Source: Anaerolineae bacterium
GTDB taxonomy: Bacteria > Chloroflexota > Anaerolineae > Aggregatilineales > Phototrophicaceae
Assembly: GCA_022822305.1 (NCBI GenBank)
Contig: JAJEBY010000016.1
Location: 372,001-436,000 of the forward strand
DNA: 64,000 nt
Direction of reading: 5' to 3'
The notes under the pieces are model-generated. The model was not told the origin of the DNA. It worked only from the letters and a program-made list of their open reading frames with translations, and made no database searches. The number at the start of each line of letters is the position of its first letter. Position 1 is the first letter of the stretch. Positions 9,832 through 19,547 of this stretch are shown piece after piece. Position numbers and translations under genes: made by a program.

Positions 9832-11586
9832 ATGGATCGAACCGTCCCTAAAACCGGCAGCGAAGAAATCGAACTGTATATGCGCACCTATTATTCGCTG
9901 CTGCGCTCGAGCGATGCCATCCGCATCGAAACTCTGGTGGAGAGCCACTTGGCCATGCGCTCGTCACTGCACGAACACGCGGCCGAAGCGGCGCCCGATG
10001 TCTCCGCCTTGATGTACAGCGCCTTGCGCCTGCCGCCGTGCATCACGCGCGTGGAAGAGGTGTTGATCGGCCAGATGGATCGCGCCTTTATCGCCGCTGG
10101 ATACAAGAACATCGCCAGCTGGCAACAGGTAAACGCGCCGGGCCGCCGGCGCCGCGCGCATTTCAACGGCGACAGTACATTGGCGGTCTATATCGTCAGC
10201 CGCTCCGATATTGACGACCTGGTGCCGATGCTTACCGCGTTCCAGATCGAATGGAACAAGCTGCATCATCTGATGCAAGGCGAGGCCGCGCGCGATCTGT
10301 TGCAGCGGCAGCTGCAGCAGCGCTCAATTGCTACCGCCGATTTTGAAGAACTGGCCAGGCGTCTGTGGATGAGTCCCAGCGATTTGCGGCGCTTGCGTCT
10401 GTTGTGGAAAAACGAGTTTGCTGAAAATCTGCTTTATATCAGCCGGCATCGCAAAAGCATGAGCGTGCGATTGATTTCCGGTTCGCTGGCCGATTATCGC
10501 CGCGCCACTGACGCCTGGTGGCGGCATCTATGCGACGAACTGACCGACGCCGGCATAGAGTTGGGCGAACGGCCAATTTACTTCGTCTCCAGCAATACGC
10601 ACTCCTTAATTAACCTGCTGGCGGGTTTCGCGCGTCGATATGAAGAAAGCCTGGTGAGCTATATTGAGGGCTTCCAGGAAAAGTCTCTGCTGACCGAGTA
10701 TGAGGACACCAAAGAAAGCTACAGCAAGAGCACCGACAACTTCTTGTATTTTGTGCTGCGGCAATACCTGTCGGAGAAGGGGGGCGAGGCCAAGCGAATC
10801 TTGCAGGAGGAGGAGAGCCGCCTGGGCATATATCGCATTGCCAGCCGCCAGGGATTCGCGATGGAGACGCAGGTGATCGAGCTGGGCAAGCTGGAAGCGC
10901 GCTGGTTTGATCGCCGCCTCGGCCGCGCCGATGATCTGGAGCCCCTGCGCCACAGCAACGCCATCATCATCAATATTGATTACCCGCTGGGCATGTCTTC
11001 ATACGAATTGCTCAGCCGCATTTCAGCTGGCGCCGGACGCCTGGAAGGGGTCTATGTCATGGGCAAGGCCGCCACCCTCAACGGCCGCATCGGCGATATG
11101 ATGATTCCCAATGTCATTCATGATGAACATTCGCAAAATACTTACCTCATCCGCAACTGTTTCACGGCCCGACATGTGCGCACCTACATGCGGCACGGCA
11201 ACGTCCTGGATAACCAGAAAGCGGTTACCGTGCTCGGCACCTTCCTGCAGAATCCCAACTACATGAGCGTATTTTACAAAGAAGGTTACACCGTCATCGA
11301 AATGGAAGGCGGACCCTATCTTTCCGCCATCTACGAGGCGTTTCGTCCGCAGCGGCATCCGATCAACGAAATCGTCAATCTGCAATCGGTGCATTTCGAT
11401 ACCGGATTCTTGCATTATGCTTCGGACAAGCCGATGAAAGACGGACAGAATCTGGGCGCGGGCAGCTTGAGCTACGGCGGGGTGGAGCCGACCTACGCGG
11501 CGGCGATCGCCATCCTGCGCCGCATTTTCTATAACGAGACGGAGAAGCTGATCGAAACCACCTTCGAGCCGCTGCCATCGTTTTGA
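9832..11586 (+). CDS. Uncharacterised 584-aa protein with nucleoside-phosphorylase-like C-terminal half
   Basis: I do not know a characterised homologue; it may belong to a Chloroflexi DUF family (possibly DUF6909, from memory only). Residues about 1-350 are helical and charged, starting with an IELYMRTYYSLLRSS segment. Residues about 365-560 look like the nucleoside phosphorylase fold: a gly/ala strand YVMGKAATLNGRIGDMMIP near 405-425, and VIEMEGGPYLSAIYEAF near 488-505, where the EMEG motif corresponds to the (D/E)MEG/EMEAA ribose-binding element of PNP/MTAN enzymes. It sits 3 bp after the FAD/2Fe-2S subunit and 40 bp before the molybdopterin subunit, so a purine-nucleoside role tied to the hydroxylase is a reasonable inference. 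Confidence 0.85.
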   Translation: MDRTVPKTGSEEIELYMRTYYSLLRSSDAIRIETLVESHLAMRSSLHEHAAEAAPDVSALMYSALRLPPCITRVEEVLIGQMDRAFIAAGYKNIASWQQVNAPGRRRRAHFNGDSTLAVYIVSRSDIDDLVPMLTAFQIEWNKLHHLMQGEAARDLLQRQLQQRSIATADFEELARRLWMSPSDLRRLRLLWKNEFAENLLYISRHRKSMSVRLISGSLADYRRATDAWWRHLCDELTDAGIELGERPIYFVSSNTHSLINLLAGFARRYEESLVSYIEGFQEKSLLTEYEDTKESYSKSTDNFLYFVLRQYLSEKGGEAKRILQEEESRLGIYRIASRQGFAMETQVIELGKLEARWFDRRLGRADDLEPLRHSNAIIINIDYPLGMSSYELLSRISAGAGRLEGVYVMGKAATLNGRIGDMMIPNVIHDEHSQNTYLIRNCFTARHVRTYMRHGNVLDNQKAVTVLGTFLQNPNYMSVFYKEGYTVIEMEGGPYLSAIYEAFRPQRHPINEIVNLQSVHFDTGFLHYASDKPMKDGQNLGAGSLSYGGVEPTYAAAIAILRRIFYNETEKLIETTFEPLPSF

Positions 11587-11626
11587 TGATTCTTTCACGC
11601 GCAAAAGCGCAATAGGGGAAGTCGAG

Positions 11627-13852
11627 TTGCCAGACCGTACTTCGACCGTTATCAGCCAATCGATCAAACGAATTGATGCCCGGGGCAAGGTCACTGGAGA
11701 GACGCCTTATCCTGGCGATATTGATATCGATGGCCAACTGTGGATGCGCGTCAAGTTCAGCGAGCGCGCTCACGCCCGCGTCCTCAAGGTCGATACCAGC
11801 GGCGCCGAGGCGCTTGACGGTGTGATCGGCGTCTTCACCAGTCGCGATGTGCCCATAAATGAATACGGCTTGGTCATTACGGATCAGCCCGTGCTCTGTG
11901 GACCCGGCGGCGATAAAGCCGGTACTGATGTTGTGCGCTGTTACATGGACATGGTGGCGACGGTGGTCGCCGAAAGCGATGCCATCGCTCGCGAGGCGTT
12001 GGCGCTCATCGATATCGAATATGACGACTTGCCCGCGGTATTCGATCCCGAAGACGCCAGGCAAGATTCCGCGCCGCAACTGCATCCGGACGCGCCCGAC
12101 AATGTGTTGACGCAATATCGCATGCGCAAGGGCGATATGGAGGCCGGTTGGGCGCAAGCCGATGTTGTGGTCGAGGGCGAATACGAAACGACCTGGCAGG
12201 AACACGCCTACCTGCAGCCGGAAGCCGGACTGGCGTACATTGACGACGACAATCGCGTGACGGTGGTCGTCGCCGGCCAGTGGACGCACGAAGATCAAGA
12301 GCAAATCTATCACGCGCTTGACCTGCCGCCCGAGCAGGTGCGGGTGATCTATCCGGCGATTGGCGGCGCCTTCGGCGGCCGCGAAGATATGTCGGTGCAA
12401 ATCATCTTGGCCCTGGCCGCCTGGAAGCTGCGCCGCCCCGTCAAAATCCAGTGGAATCGCGAAGAATCTATTCTCTATCATCACAAGCGCCATCCGATCA
12501 AAGTGCGCGCCAAATGGGGAGCGACCAGCGATGGCAGCTTGACCGCCGTTTGGTCCGAAGTTATCGGCGATGCCGGCGCCTACAATTACACCTCCAACAA
12601 GGTTATGGGCAACGCCCATTTGTCCGTCAGCGGACCCTACGTCGTCCCCAACGCCCATATCGATACCTACGCCGTTTTTACCAACAACATCCCATCGGGC
12701 GCATTCCGCGGCTTCGGCTCGCCCCAGGCATTGCTGGCGGCCGAAGGCCAGATGAATCGCCTGGCCGCCGCCCTAAACATGGATCCGCTGGAAATCCGGC
12801 TGAAGAACAGCATTCGCGAGGGCAGCATCGGCACTTTTGGCTCGGCGTTTGTGCCGGGCGTGTCTATGCCCGAGGTCTTTGAAGCCTGCGGACTTGAGTC
12901 GTACTGGCAGCGAGCGGAAAACGGCTGGCGGCTCCAGCCCGCGCCGCGGCCGGCCGATCCGAGCAAGCGCCGCGGCCGTGGCATGGCCGGAGGCTTCAAA
13001 AATGTCGGCTTCAGCTTCGGCTATCCAGAGAATTGCTGGGCGGGCATCGAATTGCGGGGCAAAGCCGACATCGAGCTAGTCATTCTTTATCATGCCGGCG
13101 CCGATGTCGGGCAAGGCGCGCATACCGCGCTCAGTCAAATGGCGGCCGAAGCGGTCGGCGTCGACTTTGACCGGGTGCGGATCGTCGCCTCGGACACGGC
13201 AACTTCGGGCTCTTCCGGCAGCGCCTCCGCCTCGCGACTGACCTTCATGTCCGGCAACGCCATTGCGGGAGCGGCCGCGCTCGCCTTGCGCAAGTGGAAT
13301 GATGAAGAGCGGCCCGCCAAAGCCGAATTTGTCTATCGTCCGCCACCGACCACCGCCATGGATCCACAGACGGGCCAGAGCAATCCCAATTTCGCCTACG
13401 GCTACGTGGCTGAAGCGGTGGAAGTCGAAGTCGATATCGAAACCGGACAGGTGCAACTGCTGGAGGTGGTCTGCGCCAATGATGTCGGCAAGGTCATCAA
13501 CCCGCAGCAGCTGGAAGGCCAGATCGAGGGCGCCATTGTACAGGCTCAAGGATATGCCTTGATGGAATACCTGGTCTCGCGCGACGGCAGGATTCTCAAT
13601 CCCTTCCTGTCAACCTATTTGATTCCAACCTCGCTTGATGTGCCGCCAAAAGTGAAATCCGTGATTTTAGAGCACCCGGACCCGGTGGGTCCCTGGGGCG
13701 CGCGAGGCATGGCGGAGATGCCGTTTCTGCCACTGGCGCCGGCGATTGCGGCCGCCATCTATGATGCCACCGGCGTCTGGATGGATTCGCAACCATTCAC
13801 CGCCCAGAAGATCGTCGACGCCTTGCGCGCGCAGGGCATCGGCGTCATCTAA
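11627..13852 (+). CDS. Molybdenum hydroxylase large subunit (molybdopterin-binding, xanthine dehydrogenase family)
   Basis: Catalytic molybdopterin-cytosine-dinucleotide subunit, 741 aa. Expected blocks are present: GGAFGGREDM near residue 245, SGAFRGFGSPQ near 360, the GQGAHTALSQMAAE region near 500 and GPWGARGMAEMPFLP near 690, whose GxRGxGE-like element carries the active-site acid (here GARGMAEM). The start is a TTG at 11627 with AGGGGAAG upstream. Together with the FAD/2Fe-2S subunit it makes a two-polypeptide enzyme. Nearby SsnA, PNP and YqeC homologues point to a purine substrate, but nicotinate, aldehyde or other N-heterocycles cannot be excluded. Confidence 0.93.
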   Translation: MPDRTSTVISQSIKRIDARGKVTGETPYPGDIDIDGQLWMRVKFSERAHARVLKVDTSGAEALDGVIGVFTSRDVPINEYGLVITDQPVLCGPGGDKAGTDVVRCYMDMVATVVAESDAIAREALALIDIEYDDLPAVFDPEDARQDSAPQLHPDAPDNVLTQYRMRKGDMEAGWAQADVVVEGEYETTWQEHAYLQPEAGLAYIDDDNRVTVVVAGQWTHEDQEQIYHALDLPPEQVRVIYPAIGGAFGGREDMSVQIILALAAWKLRRPVKIQWNREESILYHHKRHPIKVRAKWGATSDGSLTAVWSEVIGDAGAYNYTSNKVMGNAHLSVSGPYVVPNAHIDTYAVFTNNIPSGAFRGFGSPQALLAAEGQMNRLAAALNMDPLEIRLKNSIREGSIGTFGSAFVPGVSMPEVFEACGLESYWQRAENGWRLQPAPRPADPSKRRGRGMAGGFKNVGFSFGYPENCWAGIELRGKADIELVILYHAGADVGQGAHTALSQMAAEAVGVDFDRVRIVASDTATSGSSGSASASRLTFMSGNAIAGAAALALRKWNDEERPAKAEFVYRPPPTTAMDPQTGQSNPNFAYGYVAEAVEVEVDIETGQVQLLEVVCANDVGKVINPQQLEGQIEGAIVQAQGYALMEYLVSRDGRILNPFLSTYLIPTSLDVPPKVKSVILEHPDPVGPWGARGMAEMPFLPLAPAIAAAIYDATGVWMDSQPFTAQKIVDALRAQGIGVI

Positions 13853-14087
13853 GCGACCGATTCGAGTCTGGTCTTTACCCCAGATCATGCCGTCCTCTCG
13901 GTGACGCCCTTCATTTTCGTGTTATCATATCAGGGACGTGAGTCTGGCCCGATTGGACATGAAAGTGACGCGGCAACAACTACCATCATCGGATATCCAA
14001 ATAATCGTAGGGGTGACTCTGTGAGTCGACCACCACAACACACTTTCTGTAGGGAGCAGTTCGGGTCGCCCGCCAGAGAGCGATGGC

Positions 14088-15533
14088 ATGAAGCTGCGAC
14101 AAGCCTTTGACATCTCGCGTGGCGAAGTGGTTGCCTTCGTCGGCGCCGGCGGCAAAACATCGCTGCTGGTGGGGCTGGGATATGAACTGGCCGAGGAGGG
14201 CTGGCGAATCCTGGCGACGACCAGCACCACCTTGCGCGAAGATCAAATCAGCTTGTTTCCCCGCGCCATGCCCTACGACGCCGACGCGCGTTCTATTTCC
14301 GATGCGCTCAACGATGATCGATTCGTCCTCCTTTACGATGAGATCCGCAACGGGCGGGTTTATGGACCTGACCTGGGTTGGACGCCGCAATTGCTCGATT
14401 CAGTCGATTCTGACGCCTTGCTCGTGGAAGCCGACGAGGCAGACGGCATGCCGTTCAAGGCGCCCTTGCCATCGCAGCCGCGGATTCCGACGGAAACTTC
14501 CCTGGTAGTGCCGGTCGCGTCCTTGGCCGCATTGGGCAAGCCGCTTGACGATGAATCTGTCTACAACCCCCAGTCTATGGTCGAGCGTTACGGCTTCGTG
14601 GAAAACAGCCCGATCAAATCGCCCTGGCTGGCGCAGGTCTTGCGCGACGAAGAACTCGGCCTGAAAGATGTGCCGCCCAAAGCGCGGGTGATCGCCTTTC
14701 TCAACCGAACGCCCGAACGCGGATACTTGCGCGGCCGCGCCCGGTTGATCGCGCGATTGAGCTTGCAGAATGCGCGCATTCAAGCCGTCGCCTTGGGCTC
14801 CGTGCGGGCTTTAGAACCGGTTCACGAAATGCAGCGGTCTGTCGGCGCCATCGTGCTGGCAGTCGACGACGGCCGTTCGAGCGGATCGCCCAGAATGTTC
14901 GACGCCATCGACGGCGGCAAAACAGTGGTCGGTCAGGTGAGCGAGTTGCTGATGCGATCCAGAATTGATCACATTCGCGTTGTCGCCGCCACGCACGCGC
15001 GCGACGTCCGCGCCGCTCTCAAGCCGCTTGGTCTGAAGATCGTGCGCTGTCGGGCCGGTCAGTCACGGAAGTTGTCACACAACGGCGCCGGCGGCGTCGA
15101 TAGGGAGAATCGTGAGGATGCCCGTCGGTTTGAATTGCCGGATGTGCGCGGCGAGCAATTGGCGGCGCTCAAAGCCGGCCTTAAGGATTTGCCCGAGCAT
15201 GTAGCGGCGGCGTTGGTCGTACCTGGCGATCAATCGCGCTTGGGTCCCAAAGTCATCTATCAGATGCTCAGCGCCTATGCTCGCGGCACGTCCGAACTGC
15301 TGATTCCCAGATACGGGCGGCGCCATGATTTCCCCATCCTCATCAGCCGCCGCTTGTGGTCTGAAGTCGTCTCCATGCCCAGAAACGGCAATTTGAGCGA
15401 CCTGTTCCGGTCATATCCGGACAGTCTTGGATTTGTCGATTTGGAGCGAGAGCAAGACTTGCCGGATAAATCCGACAAGCCCGCGCATCGTCAAAGGCGG
15501 ACGCGCGCTCGTCAAAAGGATCAATCCGGCTAA
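14088..15533 (+). CDS. YqeC-like ATPase fused to a MocA/MobA-like nucleotidyltransferase domain
   Basis: Residues about 1-235 match the YqeC (selenium/molybdenum hydroxylase accessory) family: FVGAGGKTSLLVGLGYEL is a P-loop near residue 17, followed by LATTSTT and LLVEADEADGMPFKAP near 120. Residues about 245-470 look like a MocA-type Mo-cofactor nucleotidyltransferase, with GAIVLAVDDG, VVGQVSELL and ALVVPGDQSRLGPKVI. The usual LSSRMGxPK loop of MocA is not conserved here (VDDGRSSGSPRMFD instead), so catalysis is doubtful. The C-terminal 25 residues are a basic tail. It lies 235 bp after the Mo-hydroxylase large subunit and probably serves its cofactor loading. Confidence 0.85.
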   Translation: MKLRQAFDISRGEVVAFVGAGGKTSLLVGLGYELAEEGWRILATTSTTLREDQISLFPRAMPYDADARSISDALNDDRFVLLYDEIRNGRVYGPDLGWTPQLLDSVDSDALLVEADEADGMPFKAPLPSQPRIPTETSLVVPVASLAALGKPLDDESVYNPQSMVERYGFVENSPIKSPWLAQVLRDEELGLKDVPPKARVIAFLNRTPERGYLRGRARLIARLSLQNARIQAVALGSVRALEPVHEMQRSVGAIVLAVDDGRSSGSPRMFDAIDGGKTVVGQVSELLMRSRIDHIRVVAATHARDVRAALKPLGLKIVRCRAGQSRKLSHNGAGGVDRENREDARRFELPDVRGEQLAALKAGLKDLPEHVAAALVVPGDQSRLGPKVIYQMLSAYARGTSELLIPRYGRRHDFPILISRRLWSEVVSMPRNGNLSDLFRSYPDSLGFVDLEREQDLPDKSDKPAHRQRRTRARQKDQSG

Positions 15534-17602
15534 TCCTCCTCGTGCTGCTTGATCAGTTCCCGGATCATATCGCGCGACCAGGCGCCGGTTGCATGAGTAT
15601 CCAATTGCAATCGCAAGGTTGCTGGACGCTTGTCCTTATGCCCGGTGGCAATAGCCCGCATCTCGTCAAAATACTGCATCGGCGTGATCACGATCAGCAC
15701 CTCATGTGGCCGGATGACGGTATCCAGCGGCGGCGCGTACAAAAACGAGTTGCTCTTCGCCCGGCGTATGCCAATGACGCCGGCGCGAAAGCGAATCATC
15801 AATCCCAACGACTCAATGGTCTTTCCGATCCAGGGCGAATCATCTTCCATATAGAACTCGGCCGTCTCCAGCCCAGTAATCTCGTTGTACAGCACGTGCT
15901 GCAAGAATTCGGCGATTTCCGGCCGCGTCGTTGACAGCAGCACAAATTGCGCCGAGACATGGAAAGGACTAACCACGCGGTCGGCGCCCGAGCGGCGCAG
16001 TTTTTCGATCATATTGTCGGTGGTGGCGGTCACTGAAATCAGCAGCGATTTGCTGATGCTGCGGGCCGAGAGCACGGTCAACACCGCCGCGGCTTTATCT
16101 TCAATGGATATCATGATGGCTTGGGCGCGGTCCACGCCGGCTTTGATCAAGACCTCTTCTCGGGCTGGATTGCCGTGGATGACGCGGAATCCTCGATTCA
16201 GCCACTCGCGCGTGACTGCTTCGTCGTTGCTCATCAACACGAATGGCCGCGCCGGATCGAGGTAGCGAACGGCGCTCTGCATGATATGGTCGTTGCCACA
16301 TATGACGAAGTGCTTCGACATCGAGCCGACTGTGGTTTCGATTTCCTCTTCGTTCAGTCGATGATCCAGTCGCTTGATATCTCTGTGCGGTACCAGTCGC
16401 TGAAAAGTGGCGAAGCGTCTTTCGTCCCTGCCGCCCGGCCGGCATTCGTCCTGTAACTTGGGGATCATCAGGCCGGGCGCGACCGCGAGCAAGACCTCGT
16501 CTTCCTCTAGTGTGCGGCTGATGCCGGGCGCGTGCGCGAAGTCCCCGTCTTCCTTGCGAATGCCGATGACGCCGGCGTCAAATCGTTCGCGCAGCCGCAA
16601 TTCGCCGATTCGCTTGCCGATCCACGGCGAGCTTTCTCCCAGCTCTAGCTGCGTAATCTGGTGCTGTGTTTCTTGATCGAACATGATGCTGTTGAAAAAG
16701 TCATTCACCGCCGGCCGCAGCGTCGCGCTGTTCAAGAATTGTCCGGCGACTTCATAGGGCGCCAGCACCACATTTGCGCCCGCGCGAATCATCTTCAGCT
16801 TGAGTTCCGGCTCCACCGCGGCGGCCGTCACATATATCGCCGGATTAAGATTACTCGCCGTCAGCACCGTGAGCAGACTCTCCGTATCCTGGTTGAGCAT
16901 GACCATGATGGCCCTGGCCCGCGCGATGCCGGCCGCCCGCAGAGTATCATCATCAGTAGGATCGCCATCGACCACTTGTATGCTGGCGCTGCGCAGGCGT
17001 TCGGCATATTCGGCATCTTCGGTAACCACAACGATCAAATCGAGCAATGTCGCATGTACGACAAAGACGTTGACATAGACAAGGAATATTCGCTTCACGA
17101 CCTTGCGAAACGTCAAATACCGGCCCCGTTCAAGGTCGCCAAAGAGGCGTTCGAAAAGTGACGCGATCGGCCGATAGAGGGTTTCTTGATGCCGCTTGCG
17201 GCGGATCTGGGCGCTCTGCAAGACATAACCGATCGTCTTGTCGACCATTTCACCCGATCCGCAAATGATATAGTGATTGTGCAGCTTCTCAGTCTGTCGC
17301 TTGATTCTGAGCCGGCGGCGATGAGCCATGGCCTCGGCGCTGAAGAGCAAGGCGAACGAAGTGGATAGGAAAAATGTCAGCGCGCCCAATCCAACCACGA
17401 CCAGGCCAATGGTGAAGAGTTTGCCCAGTTCGGAGCCGGCGACGCTATCACCGTAGCCGATGGTGGTCAGCGTGATAAACGTCAGCCAGACTGCATCGAC
17501 CAAGCTAAGCCCTTCGATCAGGTTGAATCCAATGATGCCGACCGGCAGAATTATCAGCACCAAAATGCTGGCAGCGCGAAATTGCCGCCGAATGTCATTC
17601 AA
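15530..17602 (-). CDS. Ion channel with two RCK/TrkA regulatory repeats
   Basis: Cytoplasmic-gated potassium-type channel. An N-terminal membrane helix is followed by a pore loop with TIGYGD, the K+ selectivity filter, near residue 50, and a second helix. Two TrkA-N/TrkA-C (RCK) repeats follow: the first starts at HYIICGSGEMVDK and the second at HFVICGNDHIMQS, each ending in a TrkA-C module with SPWIGK. The TTG at 17602 is chosen as start because CAGAGG lies 8 bases upstream; the in-frame ATG at 17662 has no ribosome site. The 3' end overlaps the convergent yqeC-mocA gene by 4 bp. The transported ion is inferred from the filter. Confidence 0.9.
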   Translation of the reverse strand: MNDIRRQFRAASILVLIILPVGIIGFNLIEGLSLVDAVWLTFITLTTIGYGDSVAGSELGKLFTIGLVVVGLGALTFFLSTSFALLFSAEAMAHRRRLRIKRQTEKLHNHYIICGSGEMVDKTIGYVLQSAQIRRKRHQETLYRPIASLFERLFGDLERGRYLTFRKVVKRIFLVYVNVFVVHATLLDLIVVVTEDAEYAERLRSASIQVVDGDPTDDDTLRAAGIARARAIMVMLNQDTESLLTVLTASNLNPAIYVTAAAVEPELKLKMIRAGANVVLAPYEVAGQFLNSATLRPAVNDFFNSIMFDQETQHQITQLELGESSPWIGKRIGELRLRERFDAGVIGIRKEDGDFAHAPGISRTLEEDEVLLAVAPGLMIPKLQDECRPGGRDERRFATFQRLVPHRDIKRLDHRLNEEEIETTVGSMSKHFVICGNDHIMQSAVRYLDPARPFVLMSNDEAVTREWLNRGFRVIHGNPAREEVLIKAGVDRAQAIMISIEDKAAAVLTVLSARSISKSLLISVTATTDNMIEKLRRSGADRVVSPFHVSAQFVLLSTTRPEIAEFLQHVLYNEITGLETAEFYMEDDSPWIGKTIESLGLMIRFRAGVIGIRRAKSNSFLYAPPLDTVIRPHEVLIVITPMQYFDEMRAIATGHKDKRPATLRLQLDTHATGAWSRDMIRELIKQHEED

Positions 17603-17769
17603 TGATCGTACCTCTGCTGCTTGACATGTCGCCGCTAAGCATATTATATCGGAGAACAACATGTTGTGATATTATGTTGACGTTCGTTGCCTGTCGCCCG
17701 GGCGGCGATCGCAACCGGCAACTACCCTCAGCCAGAATCCGCAATATCGACAGCATTCGGAGTGAAAGA

Positions 17770-18609
17770 ATGATCCAGCGAGAAGATTATCAGCGAGCTG
17801 TTTCCGCTATTCGCGAGCGCATTGACTTGCAGCCCGAAGTTGGCTTGGTGTTGGGTTCCGGATTGGGTCCGCTGGCGGATACGCTGGACGCTCGAGTTGT
17901 CGTCCCCTATGAAGATATTCCCGGCTGGCCGCGTTCGACCGTGCACGCACATCATGGCAACCTGGTCATCGGCAAGCTCGAAGGGCGGGTCGTCGCCGCC
18001 CAACAGGGCCGCGCCCACTTCTATGAAGGTTACAGCATGCAAGAGGTCACATTTCCCATTCGCGTCATGCATGAACTGGGCATCGGAACCGTCGTCTTGA
18101 CCAATGCGGCCGGCGGCATCAATCCAGATTTCGAAGTCGGCGATCTGATGCTGCTTGAAGATCACATCGGTCTGCCGGGCTTGGTTGGCGCGGGCCCTTT
18201 GATGGGACCCAACGACGACAGCGTCGGTCCGCGCTTCCCCAGCATGACGCGAGCCTACGATCGCGAGCTTCGCCGTTGCGCGCTGGAAGTCGCGCGAGAA
18301 AACGACATTCCCATGCACAGCGGGGTATATTTTGGGCTGTCCGGTCCGGCCTTTGAAACGCCGGCCGAAATCCGCATGATTCGAGCGCTGGGAGGCGATG
18401 CCGTCGGCATGTCAACGGTGCACGAGGTGCTGGTCGCGCGGCATGCCGGCATGCGCGTCATGGCTTGCTCGGGCGTGACCAATCGCACGATTGATGTCGT
18501 TGACAGCGACTTGGACGTCAATCATGAAGAAGTCTTGGAAGCGGGCAAGGTCATCGTTCCGCGCTTGACCACGATCTTGAAAGGTGTGCTTAAGCGTCTT
18601 CCCCTATGA
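17770..18609 (+). CDS. Purine nucleoside phosphorylase, trimeric PNP-I family
   Basis: Phosphorolysis of inosine/guanosine-type nucleosides to base plus ribose-1-phosphate. Visible hallmarks are VLGSGLGPLAD near residue 26 (phosphate loop), VLTNAAGGINPDF near 111, GLSGPAFETPAEI near 190 and GGDAVGMSTVHEV near 210 (canonical GxDAVGMSTVPE). The 279-aa length matches the family. The ATG at 17770 has GGAG upstream; the frame stays open further 5', but that part crosses the divergent channel gene's promoter. Its product would feed bases to the molybdenum hydroxylase encoded upstream. It overlaps the next gene by ATGA. Confidence 0.94.
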   Translation: MIQREDYQRAVSAIRERIDLQPEVGLVLGSGLGPLADTLDARVVVPYEDIPGWPRSTVHAHHGNLVIGKLEGRVVAAQQGRAHFYEGYSMQEVTFPIRVMHELGIGTVVLTNAAGGINPDFEVGDLMLLEDHIGLPGLVGAGPLMGPNDDSVGPRFPSMTRAYDRELRRCALEVARENDIPMHSGVYFGLSGPAFETPAEIRMIRALGGDAVGMSTVHEVLVARHAGMRVMACSGVTNRTIDVVDSDLDVNHEEVLEAGKVIVPRLTTILKGVLKRLPL

Positions 18610-19397
18610 CAACAATCATCGCCTTCATCGATCAATTGGCCATCGGCATCTACTTTCTGATTGCCGCCGCCATATTGTTCGCATTGCACAGATTCCTTGT
18701 CTGGGGCACGGAACACCGATCATCGTATTTTGAATTGGAGCGCGATCTCTCGCGCTATCGCCAGATGAACGCCGTGATGGCGATCATTCTTTTGATCGAG
18801 CTGACCATAATTGTCGCCGGCATCCAAGTTGTAGTTGTGCCGGAAATCAGGCGCGATCGCGAAATCCAGCAGCTGGTATCCGCCGTCCGCGTTGATGACG
18901 GCGTATTTCAGACGCCGCAACCCGCCACGCCGTCCGGTGACCTGGGCATCGACCCCGTGGCGCTGCCGCGCGCGGACGACTTCGCCGGCCAGATTCTAGC
19001 CACGCCTTTGCCGTCGCCAACGCCCGTGGGCACCATCATTCCCGCCGCGCCCGCCATCGGCTGCGACCGACCGGAAGCGCAGTTGATCGTGCCGGGCAAC
19101 GGCATGCGCGTGTTTCAACCAATACCGGTAATAGGCACGGTCTTTGCCGATCAATTCGCATACGCTTCCATCGAAATCATGGGACCCAGTACTTTCGGCA
19201 ACTTTCAGGTTTATGAGCGGCAAGTCACTGAAGTGCGCGAACCCGCAGAATTTAGCCAGTTCGTGCCCGCCCCATACGAACCCGGCGAATATCAGTTTCG
19301 CGTCATGGTTTACGATGTGACGAGCACCCTGCAGGCGAGCTGCCTGGTGCGCATTTTCATCTCGCTTCCCTTGCCGACAGCAACGCCCGCTCGTTGA
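18606..19397 (+). CDS. Membrane protein with extracytoplasmic proline-rich linker and beta domain
   Basis: No known function. Two membrane helices are clear, at about residues 7-28 and 55-80, separated by a charged cytoplasmic loop. They are followed by a long extracytoplasmic part with a Thr/Pro-rich linker (ATPLPSPTPVGTIIPAAP) and a C-terminal beta-sandwich-like region of about 115 residues. A closing TPAR tail ends the protein. The ATG overlaps the PNP stop (ATGA), so it is translationally coupled to PNP, although the functional link is unclear. Confidence 0.82.
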   Translation: MTTIIAFIDQLAIGIYFLIAAAILFALHRFLVWGTEHRSSYFELERDLSRYRQMNAVMAIILLIELTIIVAGIQVVVVPEIRRDREIQQLVSAVRVDDGVFQTPQPATPSGDLGIDPVALPRADDFAGQILATPLPSPTPVGTIIPAAPAIGCDRPEAQLIVPGNGMRVFQPIPVIGTVFADQFAYASIEIMGPSTFGNFQVYERQVTEVREPAEFSQFVPAPYEPGEYQFRVMVYDVTSTLQASCLVRIFISLPLPTATPAR

Positions 19398-19547
19398 CTG
19401 TCCGCGCCGGGTTTTCAACTCGGGCGGCTAATTGAGCGTATCTCATCTGAACAAGGGTTGTTGGGCTTCGCGGACGAGCGGAGCGATTAAACGTCGCCTC
19501 GCGGATGCTTCACTTCTTGGGACCGGCGATCCTGTATCCTCGGTCGA

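Noticed and set aside
13853..14087. Possible riboswitch (Mo-cofactor or purine type) before the YqeC-MocA gene
   Set aside because: Only one short hairpin (GACTC-TGT-GAGTC) was seen; no conserved aptamer core could be recognised.
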